From Kocuria rosea (lineage in GTDB: Bacteria; Actinomycetota; Actinomycetes; Actinomycetales; Micrococcaceae), in contig NZ_JAMBOG010000003.1 in the NCBI RefSeq assembly GCF_023715525.1, positions 124,001 through 188,000 of the forward strand: a stretch of DNA of 64,000 nucleotides, read 5' to 3'. The notes under the pieces were generated by a model, which saw only the letters and a list, made by a program, of their open reading frames with translations, had not been told where the DNA came from and searched no databases. The position numbers and the translations under genes were made by a program. Positions within the stretch are counted from its first letter, which is position 1, and each line of letters starts with the position of its first letter. Of the stretch, positions 15,850 through 23,718 are shown piece after piece.

Positions 15850-16563
15850 GTGAGCCCCCGTCCTGACGCCGTGCTGTCCGTCCGGGACCTCGCCTGCGGC
15901 TACGGCGGCGCCGCGGTGGTCACCGGGCTGAGCTTCGACGTGGCCCCGGGCGAGGCGCTGGTGCTCACCGGGCCGAACGGGGCCGGGAAGTCGACGGTCC
16001 TGCGCACGGCCGTGGCGCAGCAGCCGGCCCTCGTCGGCGAGCGGCTCCTCCACGGCGGGCCGGTGGTCGAGACGTCCCTGCCCTACCGCCGCGCCGTGAG
16101 CAGCCTCTTCGACGAGGACGCGTTCCTGCCGGGGGTCGCGGTGCGCCAGCACCTGGAGCTGGTCGCCCGCGGCCACGGACTGCGGGAGCCCGGGGCCGCC
16201 GTGGCGGACGCCCTGGAGGAGTTCGGCCTCGCCGGGCGCGCCGACGCCTCCCCGTACGACCTCTCCTCGGGGCAGCGGCGGCGCACGCTGCTGGCCGCCG
16301 CCCTGCTGCGCCCCTTCGACCTGCTGGTGCTGGACGAGCCGGAGCAGCGCCTCGACGCGACGATGCGGGACCGGCTGGCCCGCCGGCTGGTGGCGGCCCG
16401 GGAGGGCGGCGCGGCGCTGCTCGTGGCGGCCCATGACCCGGTCCTGTCCCGGGCGGTCGCCACCGCGACCCTGGAGCTGGCCGCGGAGCCCTCCGCCGGC
16501 GCGGCCGGGGACCCGGCCCGGGACGGGCCCGCGCGCGAGCCCGGGCCCGGCCGTGGCCGCTGA
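15850..16563 (+). CDS. ABC transporter ATPase paired with DUF6297 permease
   Basis: A 237-residue ABC ATPase: Walker A GPNGAGKST, signature DLSSGQRRRTLLAAAL, Walker B DLLVLDEPEQRLD, switch region VAAHDP. The first candidate ATG (15841) directly abuts the GGGAGG ribosome site, so it cannot be used efficiently. The GTG at 15850 has correct spacing and gives a normal N-terminus (MSPRPDAVLSVRDL), so it is chosen. Its end overlaps the start of the DUF6297 membrane protein by 11 bases, so they should form one exporter-like ABC complex. The substrate is unknown; location after the siderophore genes may be chance. Confidence 0.85.
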   Translation: MSPRPDAVLSVRDLACGYGGAAVVTGLSFDVAPGEALVLTGPNGAGKSTVLRTAVAQQPALVGERLLHGGPVVETSLPYRRAVSSLFDEDAFLPGVAVRQHLELVARGHGLREPGAAVADALEEFGLAGRADASPYDLSSGQRRRTLLAAALLRPFDLLVLDEPEQRLDATMRDRLARRLVAAREGGAALLVAAHDPVLSRAVATATLELAAEPSAGAAGDPARDGPAREPGPGRGR

Positions 16564-18172
16564 CCGGCCGGCCGCCGCGGGCCCCGGCGCCGCGGCCCTC
16601 CACGGCGCGGACTTCGACGCCGCGCGCTTCGTCCGGGCGGCCCGCGCCGCGGGGCGCGCCCGGGTGCCGCGCTCCGAGCGCTTCGTCGACGCCTACGTCC
16701 TGGTCGTGGCGGTGCTGGTCGTGGGCGCCTGGATCTACGGCGGGACGAGCGGTCTGGGCGCGCAGCTCGGCGCGGTGCTGGCCGCGGGCGGGCCGGGCGG
16801 GGCCCTGGAGCGTGAGCCGGCGGCGTGGCTGGGCCCCGGCGTTCCGCTGCTCGGCTCGACCGCCCTGCTGGCGCTCGCCTGGGCCGGGCTGGTGCGGACC
16901 CTGCTGGTGCTGGGCCCGGTGGGGATCGCCCCGGACCGGGCGTTCTGGCTGTGGCGGCTGCCCCTCGGGGAGGACCGGGAGCCGGCCCGCGCCGTCCGCC
17001 GCGCCGCCCTGACCACCGGCGCGGCGTCGGCGGGGGTGGGCGGGGGCGCCGCCGTGGCGGCGTGGTGGGCGGGCGTCCTGTCCGCCGGCGAGGGGAGCGC
17101 GGTGCACGCCGCCGCTCTGGCCGGGTGCGCCACGGCCCTGGGCGTGACGGCGGTCGGAGCGGCCGCCCTCCTGCAGGCGGGCACGGCCGGCACCGGGTGC
17201 TCCTCCCGGCGCGGGCGCCGGGTCCGGGCAGCGCTCGCGGTGCTCCTCGCGGCCCCGGTGGCGTGGACGCCGGCCGTGGCCACCGCGCCGCCTGCCACCG
17301 CACTCGCGCTGGCGGGGCTCGCGGCGGTCGCGGCCGCCGGCGCCGTCGTCGCCGGGGCCCGCGCGGCGCGCTCCCTCACGGGCGACGAGCTGCGCCGGGC
17401 CGGCGCCCGGGGGCGGCACCTGGTGAACGCCGTGCGGCTGATGTCGACGGCCGACCTGCGCCACTGCCTGACGGGCACCGACCAGGGCGCGGTGCGCCGC
17501 CCGTCCGCGCCGATCCCGCGGTGGGTCCGCGGACCGCGGCGGGTGGTGCTGTTCGCGGCGCTCACCGCGGAGGCCCGCACGGCGTGGCACGGGCGGGCCC
17601 TCGTGGACCTGGCCGTCGTGGCGCTGCTGCTCGTGGCGTTCCCCGGGGCGGTGGTTCCGCTCGCGTGGCTGGCGCTGCTCGTGGTGGCCGCGCGCGGGCT
17701 CGGCCGGGGGGTCGCCTACGTCGTGGCGGCGCGCGCCGGCAGCGCGGCAGAGCGCCAGCTGCCTCTGGCGGGCGCGGCCGCGGCCCGGGTCCGCCTGGTG
17801 GTGCCGTGCGCGGCGAACGCCCTGGTGGTGGGGGCCGCGGCCCTGCTGGCGGGTCTCGCGGCGCAGGCCCCGCCGGGGCCGTGCCTGGCGGCGGGTCTCG
17901 TCGCCGGGACCGGGATCGGCGCAGCGGCCGTGCACCGGGTGCTCGGCCCGGAGCCGGACCTCACGCAGCCGCCGATCGACAGCCCGCTCGGGCCCATCCC
18001 CCACGCCCAGGTGGCGGCCTACGGGAGGGGCCTGCTGCTCGTGCCCCTGTTCGCGGCCGGGCCCGCCGCCGTCGTGGCCCTGCCGGCGTGGTGGCCGGGG
18101 GTCCTCGGCCTGCTCGCACCGGCGGCCCTCGTGGCGGCCGCCCTGGCGGTCGGGGCGGACGAGCGGGCCTGA
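16553..18172 (+). CDS. DUF6297 family membrane protein (probable ABC permease)
   Basis: A 539-residue protein with roughly ten membrane helices in two sets separated by a cytoplasmic loop. The loop carries DELRRAGARGRHLVNAVRLMSTADLRHCL, a block characteristic of actinobacterial DUF6297 proteins, and a second marker is DSPLGPIPHAQVAAYGRG. The GTG at 16553 lies inside the upstream ATPase gene, and no other start gives a complete N-terminus. Tight overlap with a stand-alone ATPase suggests it is the membrane half of an ABC transporter. The substrate and direction are unknown. Confidence 0.75.
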   Translation: MAADRPAAAGPGAAALHGADFDAARFVRAARAAGRARVPRSERFVDAYVLVVAVLVVGAWIYGGTSGLGAQLGAVLAAGGPGGALEREPAAWLGPGVPLLGSTALLALAWAGLVRTLLVLGPVGIAPDRAFWLWRLPLGEDREPARAVRRAALTTGAASAGVGGGAAVAAWWAGVLSAGEGSAVHAAALAGCATALGVTAVGAAALLQAGTAGTGCSSRRGRRVRAALAVLLAAPVAWTPAVATAPPATALALAGLAAVAAAGAVVAGARAARSLTGDELRRAGARGRHLVNAVRLMSTADLRHCLTGTDQGAVRRPSAPIPRWVRGPRRVVLFAALTAEARTAWHGRALVDLAVVALLLVAFPGAVVPLAWLALLVVAARGLGRGVAYVVAARAGSAAERQLPLAGAAAARVRLVVPCAANALVVGAAALLAGLAAQAPPGPCLAAGLVAGTGIGAAAVHRVLGPEPDLTQPPIDSPLGPIPHAQVAAYGRGLLLVPLFAAGPAAVVALPAWWPGVLGLLAPAALVAAALAVGADERA

Positions 18173-18196
18173 GCCGGCGGGTCCGCGCTCGGGAGG

Positions 18197-19378
18197 TCAG
18201 CCCCGGGGAGTCACCCGCAGGACCGCGTCATCGTCGCCGTTGGAGGTGGTCACCCACAGCGCGCCCTCGGCGTCGAGGGCCAGCGAGCGCAGCCGGCCGT
18301 GGGCGTCCTCGAGCTCGGCCATGCGCGTGGTGCCGGTGATCCGGGTGCCGTCGACCTGGTGGACGCCGACGCCCGTGTTCTTCAGCTCCGCGACGGCCAG
18401 CGCACCGTCCCACGCCCCCCACTGCTCGCCCTCGAGGAACACGGCCCCGCTGGTGGCCGCGGTGGGGCGCCCGGAGGACCACACCGCCTCGACGGCGTCC
18501 GGGAACTTCTCCCGGTCGGTCATCGGCACCGATTCGTCGTAGCCGGGCACCGGGTCCCACCCGTAGTTGCCGCCGGGCTCGAGCACGTTGATCTCGTCGT
18601 CGACGTCGGGGCCGTGCTCCACCGACCACAGCGCACCGGTGCCGGGCTGCACCGCGAGGCCCTGCACGTTGCGGTGCCCCAGGGTGTACACCAGCGCGCC
18701 GCCCCCCTCCCGGTCGGCGAAGGGGTTGTCCCGCGGGACCGTGCCGTCGGGGTGCACCCGCAGCGTCTTGCCGCCCAGCGACTGCGGGTCCTGGGGGTGC
18801 TCGCCCACGGCCGCGTCACCGGTGCCGACGTGCAGGGCGCCGTCCGGGGCGAAGCGCAGCCGGCAGCCGCTGTGCCGGCCCGAGCTGATCGGCAGGCCGT
18901 CGACGACCGTGCCGGTGCGCTCGGCACCGGCCGCATCGTCGGAGAGGCGCCACCGCGTGACCCGCACGTCCTGCGGCTGCCCGCCGTCCTGCGTCGCGTG
19001 GCACAGGAACAGCTCCCGGGTGCGCGCGAAGTCCGGGGACACCGCCAGGCCCATCAGCCCGGCCTCGCTGCCGACGAACAGGTCGCCCAGATCGGCCTCG
19101 ACCTCGCGGGTGCCCCGGTCGTCGTGGGCGAACAGGCGCCCGCCGCGCTCGGTGATCAGCGCGGTGCCCTCCGGGGTGAGGGCCACGTCCCACGCGACGT
19201 CCAGGCCGTCGAGGACCACCTCGACGTCCAGGGCGGGCCCGTCCGTGGCGGAGCCCGGCGCCCCCGCCGCGGAGGCGCCCCCGGTGGCGGGTGGGGACGG
19301 CGCGTCCGCGGCGCAGCCGGACAGCAGCACGGCGGCGGCGGCGGCGACCACGATCAGCGGACAGGCGCGGTCCTTCAT
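18197..19378 (-). CDS. PQQ-type sugar dehydrogenase lipoprotein
   Basis: A 393-residue glucose/sorbosone dehydrogenase-like beta propeller. A signal peptide with lipobox LLSGC (Cys about residue 22) anchors it outside the membrane. Family motifs are ALTPEGTALITERGGRLF, GLMGLAVSPDF, LRFAPDGALHVGTGDA, NVQGLAVQPGTGALWSVEHGPD and EINVLEPGGNYGWDPVPGYDE. Related proteins oxidise aldose sugars with PQQ, but no PQQ synthesis genes are in the window, and many family members have no proven activity. It is monocistronic and convergent with DUF6297 (24 bases between stops). Confidence 0.88.
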   Translation of the reverse strand: MKDRACPLIVVAAAAAVLLSGCAADAPSPPATGGASAAGAPGSATDGPALDVEVVLDGLDVAWDVALTPEGTALITERGGRLFAHDDRGTREVEADLGDLFVGSEAGLMGLAVSPDFARTRELFLCHATQDGGQPQDVRVTRWRLSDDAAGAERTGTVVDGLPISSGRHSGCRLRFAPDGALHVGTGDAAVGEHPQDPQSLGGKTLRVHPDGTVPRDNPFADREGGGALVYTLGHRNVQGLAVQPGTGALWSVEHGPDVDDEINVLEPGGNYGWDPVPGYDESVPMTDREKFPDAVEAVWSSGRPTAATSGAVFLEGEQWGAWDGALAVAELKNTGVGVHQVDGTRITGTTRMAELEDAHGRLRSLALDAEGALWVTTSNGDDDAVLRVTPRG

Positions 19379-19462
19379 GCGGGCAATCTATCCCGGATCG
19401 CCCACGGGCACACCCGCCCCGGCGTACTGTGGCGTCACGGTGCGGCGGGCAGCACATCGACC

Positions 19463-19510
19463 GGCACACCGACCAGGAACACCGAAGAGGAACACCGGGC
19501 GGGAACACCG
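19463..19510 (+). repeat. Four 13-base tandem repeats ahead of EamA gene
   Basis: Units begin at 19463, 19476, 19489 and 19502. Their first nine bases are GGCACACCG, GGAACACCG, GGAACACCG and GGAACACCG. The array ends about 19 bases before the EamA start codon, in the leader between divergent genes. Confidence 0.8.
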
Positions 19511-19528
19511 GGCGGAACGGGGGCGGGC

Positions 19529-20455
19529 ATGGACCAGGACCGGGCCGGGCACGCCCGGCTGATCCTGCTGGGGGCCGTGGCGCCGGTGGTGTGGGGCACG
19601 ACCTACGCGGTCACCACCGAGCTGCTGCCCCCGGGCCGGCCGATGACCGCGGCGCTGCTGCGGGCCCTGCCGGCCGGGCTGCTGCTGCTCGCCCTCACCC
19701 GGCAGCTGCCCCCGGCGCCCTGGTGGGGCCGGCTGGCGCTGCTGGGCCTGCTCAACTTCGGCGCGTTCTTCCCCCTGCTGTTCCTCAGCGCCTACCGCCT
19801 GCCCGGGGGCCCGGCCGCCGTCGTGGGCTCCGCCCAGCCGCTGGTCGCCGCGGCGCTGCTGTTCGTGCTCTTCCGCCAGGGCACGCCCCTCCGCCGGCTG
19901 CTGTGGGCGCTGGCCGCCGTGGCCGGGGTCGCCGTGGCTGTCCTCGGGGGCACCGTCGCCCTGGACGCCGTGGGCCTGGCGGCCGCCGTCGCCGGCACCA
20001 CGACGATGGCCGCCGGGGTGGTGCTGACCCGCCGCTGGGGCCTGCCGGAGGGCATGAGCGGGCTGACCGCGACCGGGTGGCAGCTGGTCCTCGGCGGCCT
20101 GATGATCGCCCCGCTGGTGCCGCTGCTGGACACGGGCCCGTTCGTCCTCGACGCGGGGGCGGTGGCCGGCTACGCCTGGCTGGCCCTGCCCGGGGGCGCG
20201 ATCTCCTACGCCGTGTGGTTCCACGCCGGCCGGCGGCTGCCTCCCACGAGCCTGACCCTGCTGCTGCCGCTCACCCCGGTCACGGCGGCCCTGCTGGGCT
20301 GGGCGCTGCTGGGCGAGGCGCTCACCGGGGTCCAGGCCGCGGGGTTCGGCCTCGCCCTCGTCGCCGCGCTGGGCGGGCAGCTGCCCGCCCCGTCCCGCGT
20401 CCGCCGCCGGGGAGGCGTCCGGGGCGCTCCTGACCGGGAGCGGGATCGGCGCTAG
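19529..20455 (+). CDS. EamA/DMT family transporter
   Basis: A 308-residue ten-helix drug/metabolite transporter with two EamA repeats: VAPVVWGTTYAVTTELLPPGRPM begins the first, and TTTMAAGVVLTRRWG begins the second half. PLTPVTAALLGWALLGEALT is the conserved closing block. Such proteins usually export amino acids, nucleosides or drugs; the substrate is unknown. The ATG at 19529 follows a GGGGGCGGG stretch rather than a good Shine-Dalgarno, and a 13-base repeat array lies just upstream. The last ~25 residues are arginine-rich and cytoplasmic. Confidence 0.85.
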   Translation: MDQDRAGHARLILLGAVAPVVWGTTYAVTTELLPPGRPMTAALLRALPAGLLLLALTRQLPPAPWWGRLALLGLLNFGAFFPLLFLSAYRLPGGPAAVVGSAQPLVAAALLFVLFRQGTPLRRLLWALAAVAGVAVAVLGGTVALDAVGLAAAVAGTTTMAAGVVLTRRWGLPEGMSGLTATGWQLVLGGLMIAPLVPLLDTGPFVLDAGAVAGYAWLALPGGAISYAVWFHAGRRLPPTSLTLLLPLTPVTAALLGWALLGEALTGVQAAGFGLALVAALGGQLPAPSRVRRRGGVRGAPDRERDRR

Positions 20456-20490
20456 GATCTCGGCACGGGACCACGACGATCGGACACGTC

Positions 20491-21765
20491 ATGGCGAGAG
20501 CTGCGATCATGTGGGTCCGGCCCACGGAGTCCACCCACCGGGTCACGACCCTCGAGCTGTTCTTCGACCTGGTCTTCGTCTTCGCCTTCACCCAGGTCAC
20601 CCGGCAGATGACGGACGACCCCACGGTGGTGGGAGCGGCGCGCGGACTGGTGCTGATGGCGCTGCTGTGGGGGGCCTGGAGCGCCTACGCCTGGCTCGGC
20701 AACCAGGCTCGGGCCGACGAGGGAGTGGTCCGCGTCGCCTTCGTCGGGGCCATGTTCGCGATGTTCGTGGCGGCCCTGACCATCCCGGAGTCCTTCGCCG
20801 ACCTGCCCGGCGGGCTGTACGCCCCCCTGGTGTTCGCCGTCTGCTACACGGCGGTGCGCCTGGGGCACCTGGTGTGCCACTTCGTGGCGGCGGGCGGCGA
20901 CGCCGGGGAGCGGCGTCAGCTGCTCCTGACCGGGGCCCCCATCACCGTGGCCTGCGCCCCGCTCGTCGTGGGCGGCGCCCTGGGGCCGCCCCGGCAGACG
21001 GTGCTGTGGACCCTGGCCGTGGTCGTGAGCTACGGCGGGGTCTGGTTCTCCGGCACCGCGGGCTGGCGGTTGCCCAGCCCGGGGCACTTCGCCGACCGGC
21101 ACGGGCTGATCCTCATCGTGGCCCTGGGCGAGTCCCTGATCGCCATCGGGACGGGTGTCGCGACGCAGCCGATCTCGGTCCCCGTGGTCGTCGGCTCGGT
21201 GCTGGGGTTCAGCGTGGCCGTGAGCCTGTGGTGGCTGTACTTCGACGTCGTCGCCCACGTGGCCGAGGGCGTGCTCCACCGGGTCCCGGAGGCCGAGCGG
21301 GCCGCCCTGGCGCGGACCTCCTACTCCTACCTGCACTTCCTCATCGTCGTGCCCGTCATCTTCATCGCCGTGGGCCTGGAGAAGGTCCTGGAGCACGCCT
21401 CCGACGCGACCGCCCACGAGCTGGCGGAGCCGCTGACCGGCGTGCCGCTGGTCTGCCTCTACGCCGGCGTGGCGGTGCACCTGCTCGGGCACATCGCGTT
21501 CCGCCGCCGCGAGGTTGGCGCCTGGAACGCCGAGCGCGGCGTCGCCGCCGTCCTCCTGCTCCTGCTCCTGCCCGTGGCGTGGCGGCTGCCCGCCCTGGCG
21601 TCACTGGGCGTCGTGGCGGCCCTGCTGGCGGCGCTGGTGAGCTACGAGCTGCTGCACTTCTGGCAGTTCCGCGACCGGGTCCGCCACTCCCCCGACCCCC
21701 TGGCCGACATCGCCCAGCTGATCTGCGGGCCCGGCGCGGACCTCGGGCGGCGGCACCGGCGCTGA
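20491..21765 (+). CDS. Low temperature requirement protein A (LtrA) family, copy 1
   Basis: A 424-residue membrane protein of the LtrA family (PF06772) with about ten helices. The diagnostic N-terminal block is TTLELFFDLVFVFAFTQVT, followed by WLGNQARADEG, LPSPGHFADRHGLILIVALGESLIAIG and SYLHFLIVVPVIF. LtrA is needed for growth at low temperature in Listeria, but the biochemical role is unknown. A second family member lies at 25178-26368 on the other strand. The gene starts 35 bases after EamA and could be co-transcribed with it. Confidence 0.9.
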   Translation: MARAAIMWVRPTESTHRVTTLELFFDLVFVFAFTQVTRQMTDDPTVVGAARGLVLMALLWGAWSAYAWLGNQARADEGVVRVAFVGAMFAMFVAALTIPESFADLPGGLYAPLVFAVCYTAVRLGHLVCHFVAAGGDAGERRQLLLTGAPITVACAPLVVGGALGPPRQTVLWTLAVVVSYGGVWFSGTAGWRLPSPGHFADRHGLILIVALGESLIAIGTGVATQPISVPVVVGSVLGFSVAVSLWWLYFDVVAHVAEGVLHRVPEAERAALARTSYSYLHFLIVVPVIFIAVGLEKVLEHASDATAHELAEPLTGVPLVCLYAGVAVHLLGHIAFRRREVGAWNAERGVAAVLLLLLLPVAWRLPALASLGVVAALLAALVSYELLHFWQFRDRVRHSPDPLADIAQLICGPGADLGRRHRR

Positions 21766-21804
21766 GGTGCGCCCGGGTCACGGTCCGTCATCTCCGCTCC
21801 CGCG

Positions 21805-21859
21805 CCGCAGGCCCGCCTGCGGGACGGGAAATCGAGGGGTGAACCGTGACCCACCCCTC
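21805..21859. terminator. Two hairpins in convergent gap (candidate terminators)
   Basis: CCGCAGGC (21805-21812) pairs with GCCTGCGG (21815-21822). GAGGGGTG (21834-21841) pairs with CACCCCTC (21852-21859) across a 10-base loop. They lie in the 221-base gap between the convergent LtrA and peptidase genes. There is no U-run, as is usual in high-GC actinobacteria. The rest of the gap shows nothing recognisable. Confidence 0.5.
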
Positions 21860-21986
21860 AGTAGGATGAGGCGGAGCCATCAGAACTTCCCGAGATCCTG
21901 GTGGCCGGGCCGGTGCGGGGGACCTCTCCTCGTGCCGGCCGCTCTCTGGGCGCCGCGTGCGGATCCCGGAGCGGCCGCCTTCTTCC

Positions 21987-23525
21987 TCAGCACACCGCCC
22001 CCTCCGCCGGCAGGGTGCCCCGGAGCAGGAACTCGTCGACCGTGGCGTCGATGCACTCGTTGGCCCGCAGGTACGACCCGTGCCCCTCGCCGACCCGCGT
22101 GAGCAGCCGGGCCGTCTCCAGCTGGTCGGCCAGGGCCTCCGCCCAGGCGTAGGGCGTGGCGGTGTCGCCCGTGCCCCCGATCACCAGGATGGGTGCGGCG
22201 CCCTGCGCCTGGACCGGCTCCCGGGGTGGCACGGGCTCGTCGACCAGCGCACCGCAGAAGACCTCCCCGTGGCTGAAGTAGTCGCCGAACGTCGGTGACA
22301 CCTCCTGCAGCCGGGCGTCCGCGGCGGCCATGGCCGCAGGGTCGGTGTTCGCCGGGGTGTCCAGACAGTCGATCGCCCTGTGGGCCTCCCTGGAGTTGGA
22401 GATGTACTTCCCGCCGGGCCCCCGTCCGTACGCGAGATCGGCGAGGGCCATCAGCCCCGTGCCGTCGCCCCGCTCCAGGGCCGGGACCAGGGCCGAGGTC
22501 AGCCGCCACCAGGCGCGCTCCTCGTACAGGGGCAGGATGATCGCGGAGACCGCGTCGTCGACGGTGAGCGGGCGCCCGTCGGCCGTGGGCAGCGGCTCCG
22601 CCGCGATGCCGTCGATGAGGGCCCCGATCTGGGCGACGGCCTCGTCCACCGTGCCCTCGAGCGGGCACCCGTCCTGGGGCAGGCACGAGGCGGCGTACAC
22701 CCGGATGGCGCGTTCGAAGCCGCCGGCCTGGTCGATGCTCTCCTGCGCGTAGTCCAGGGTCGGGTCGACCGCCGCGTCCAGCACGAACCGGCCGGTGTTC
22801 TCCGGGAACAGGTCGGCGTAGACGGCGCCGAGCTCGGTGCCGTAGGAGTACCCCAGGTAGTCCAGGTCCTCGTCCCCCAGGACGGCGCGCAGCACGTCCA
22901 GGTCCCGGGCCGCGCTGAGCGTGTCGACCTCGCCGAGCAGCGCCCCGGTGCCGGCCCGGCAGCCTGCGGCGAACTGCTCGGCCAGCGTGGTGAGCGCGGC
23001 GAGCCCCGCCGCGGTGTCCGGGTCGATCGGGGTGGCCCGCATCGCGTCCATGGTGGCGTCGTCCACGCACTCCACGGCCGTGGAGGCGCCCACCCCGCGC
23101 GGGTCGAACCCCACCACGTCGTACGCCGCGAGCACCGCGGGGTCGAGGCCTTGGGCCCAGGGCTCCACGGACGCCGTCCCGGAACCGCCCGGACCGCCGA
23201 AGTTGACGAGCAGCGGCTCCTGAGGCGCTGCCGCCGCGGGGCCGGCCACCCGCTTGAGGGCGAGGGTGATCTCCGCACCGGCCGGGGCGTCGTAGTCGAG
23301 CGGGACCCGCATCAGGGCGCACTCGGCCGCCGCACCGCACGGCGTCCACGCGAGCGTCTGGGCGTAAAACTCCTCGAGCCCGGCGGGGACCGGCGGAGCG
23401 GTCTCCACCGCCGTCGACGCAGCCGCTGGGCCCGCGGCGAGGAGGGCGGCCAGCGCGAGGGCGCCGGCCGTCCGGCGCCCTCGGCGCCGAGGCTCGGAGG
23501 TGGAGGCACTGTCGGAGAGGTGCAT
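21987..23525 (-). CDS. Secreted alpha/beta hydrolase, S33 tripeptidyl aminopeptidase type
   Basis: A 512-residue secreted serine hydrolase. A Sec signal peptide (RRRGRRTAGALALAALLAAGPAAAS) is followed by the TAP-like domain. NFGGPGGSG forms the oxyanion region, GYSYGTELG holds the nucleophile Ser, VIGGTGDTATPY the Asp and GEGHGSY the His. The C-terminal DEFLLRGTLPAEGAVC matches the TAP_C region of Streptomyces tripeptidyl aminopeptidases. It should remove N-terminal tripeptides from extracellular peptides. The start at 23525 is the only one that places the signal peptide correctly. Extracellular proteolysis fits the other secreted hydrolase here (GH10 xylanase). Confidence 0.9.
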   Translation of the reverse strand: MHLSDSASTSEPRRRGRRTAGALALAALLAAGPAAASTAVETAPPVPAGLEEFYAQTLAWTPCGAAAECALMRVPLDYDAPAGAEITLALKRVAGPAAAAPQEPLLVNFGGPGGSGTASVEPWAQGLDPAVLAAYDVVGFDPRGVGASTAVECVDDATMDAMRATPIDPDTAAGLAALTTLAEQFAAGCRAGTGALLGEVDTLSAARDLDVLRAVLGDEDLDYLGYSYGTELGAVYADLFPENTGRFVLDAAVDPTLDYAQESIDQAGGFERAIRVYAASCLPQDGCPLEGTVDEAVAQIGALIDGIAAEPLPTADGRPLTVDDAVSAIILPLYEERAWWRLTSALVPALERGDGTGLMALADLAYGRGPGGKYISNSREAHRAIDCLDTPANTDPAAMAAADARLQEVSPTFGDYFSHGEVFCGALVDEPVPPREPVQAQGAAPILVIGGTGDTATPYAWAEALADQLETARLLTRVGEGHGSYLRANECIDATVDEFLLRGTLPAEGAVC

Positions 23526-23565
23526 GACCCACTGCTTTCGGTCGGCGGGACCGGGATCCGGTGGA

Positions 23566-23614
23566 GCGCGTGCCCGCGGCACGCGCGGCGAGGCCGGTGC
23601 TCCACCGGCCTCGC
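23566..23614 (-). terminator. Back-to-back hairpins downstream of MFS gene
   Basis: GCGCGTGCC (23566-23574) pairs with GGCACGCGC (23578-23586). GCGAGGCCGGTG (23588-23599) pairs with CACCGGCCTCGC (23603-23614). Stems of 9 and 12 perfect pairs lie between the MFS stop at 23719 and the peptidase start at 23525, so they probably end the MFS transcript or form part of the peptidase leader. Confidence 0.55.
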
Positions 23615-23718
23615 GGGCGGCCCGGCGGCACGGCGTCCCGGCATGCCGCCGCCCCGGCCGCCCGCGACGAACTGCCGCTGACAAGGGGCTTCAGGGTAGG
23701 AGGAGCCCGGCGGACGGG

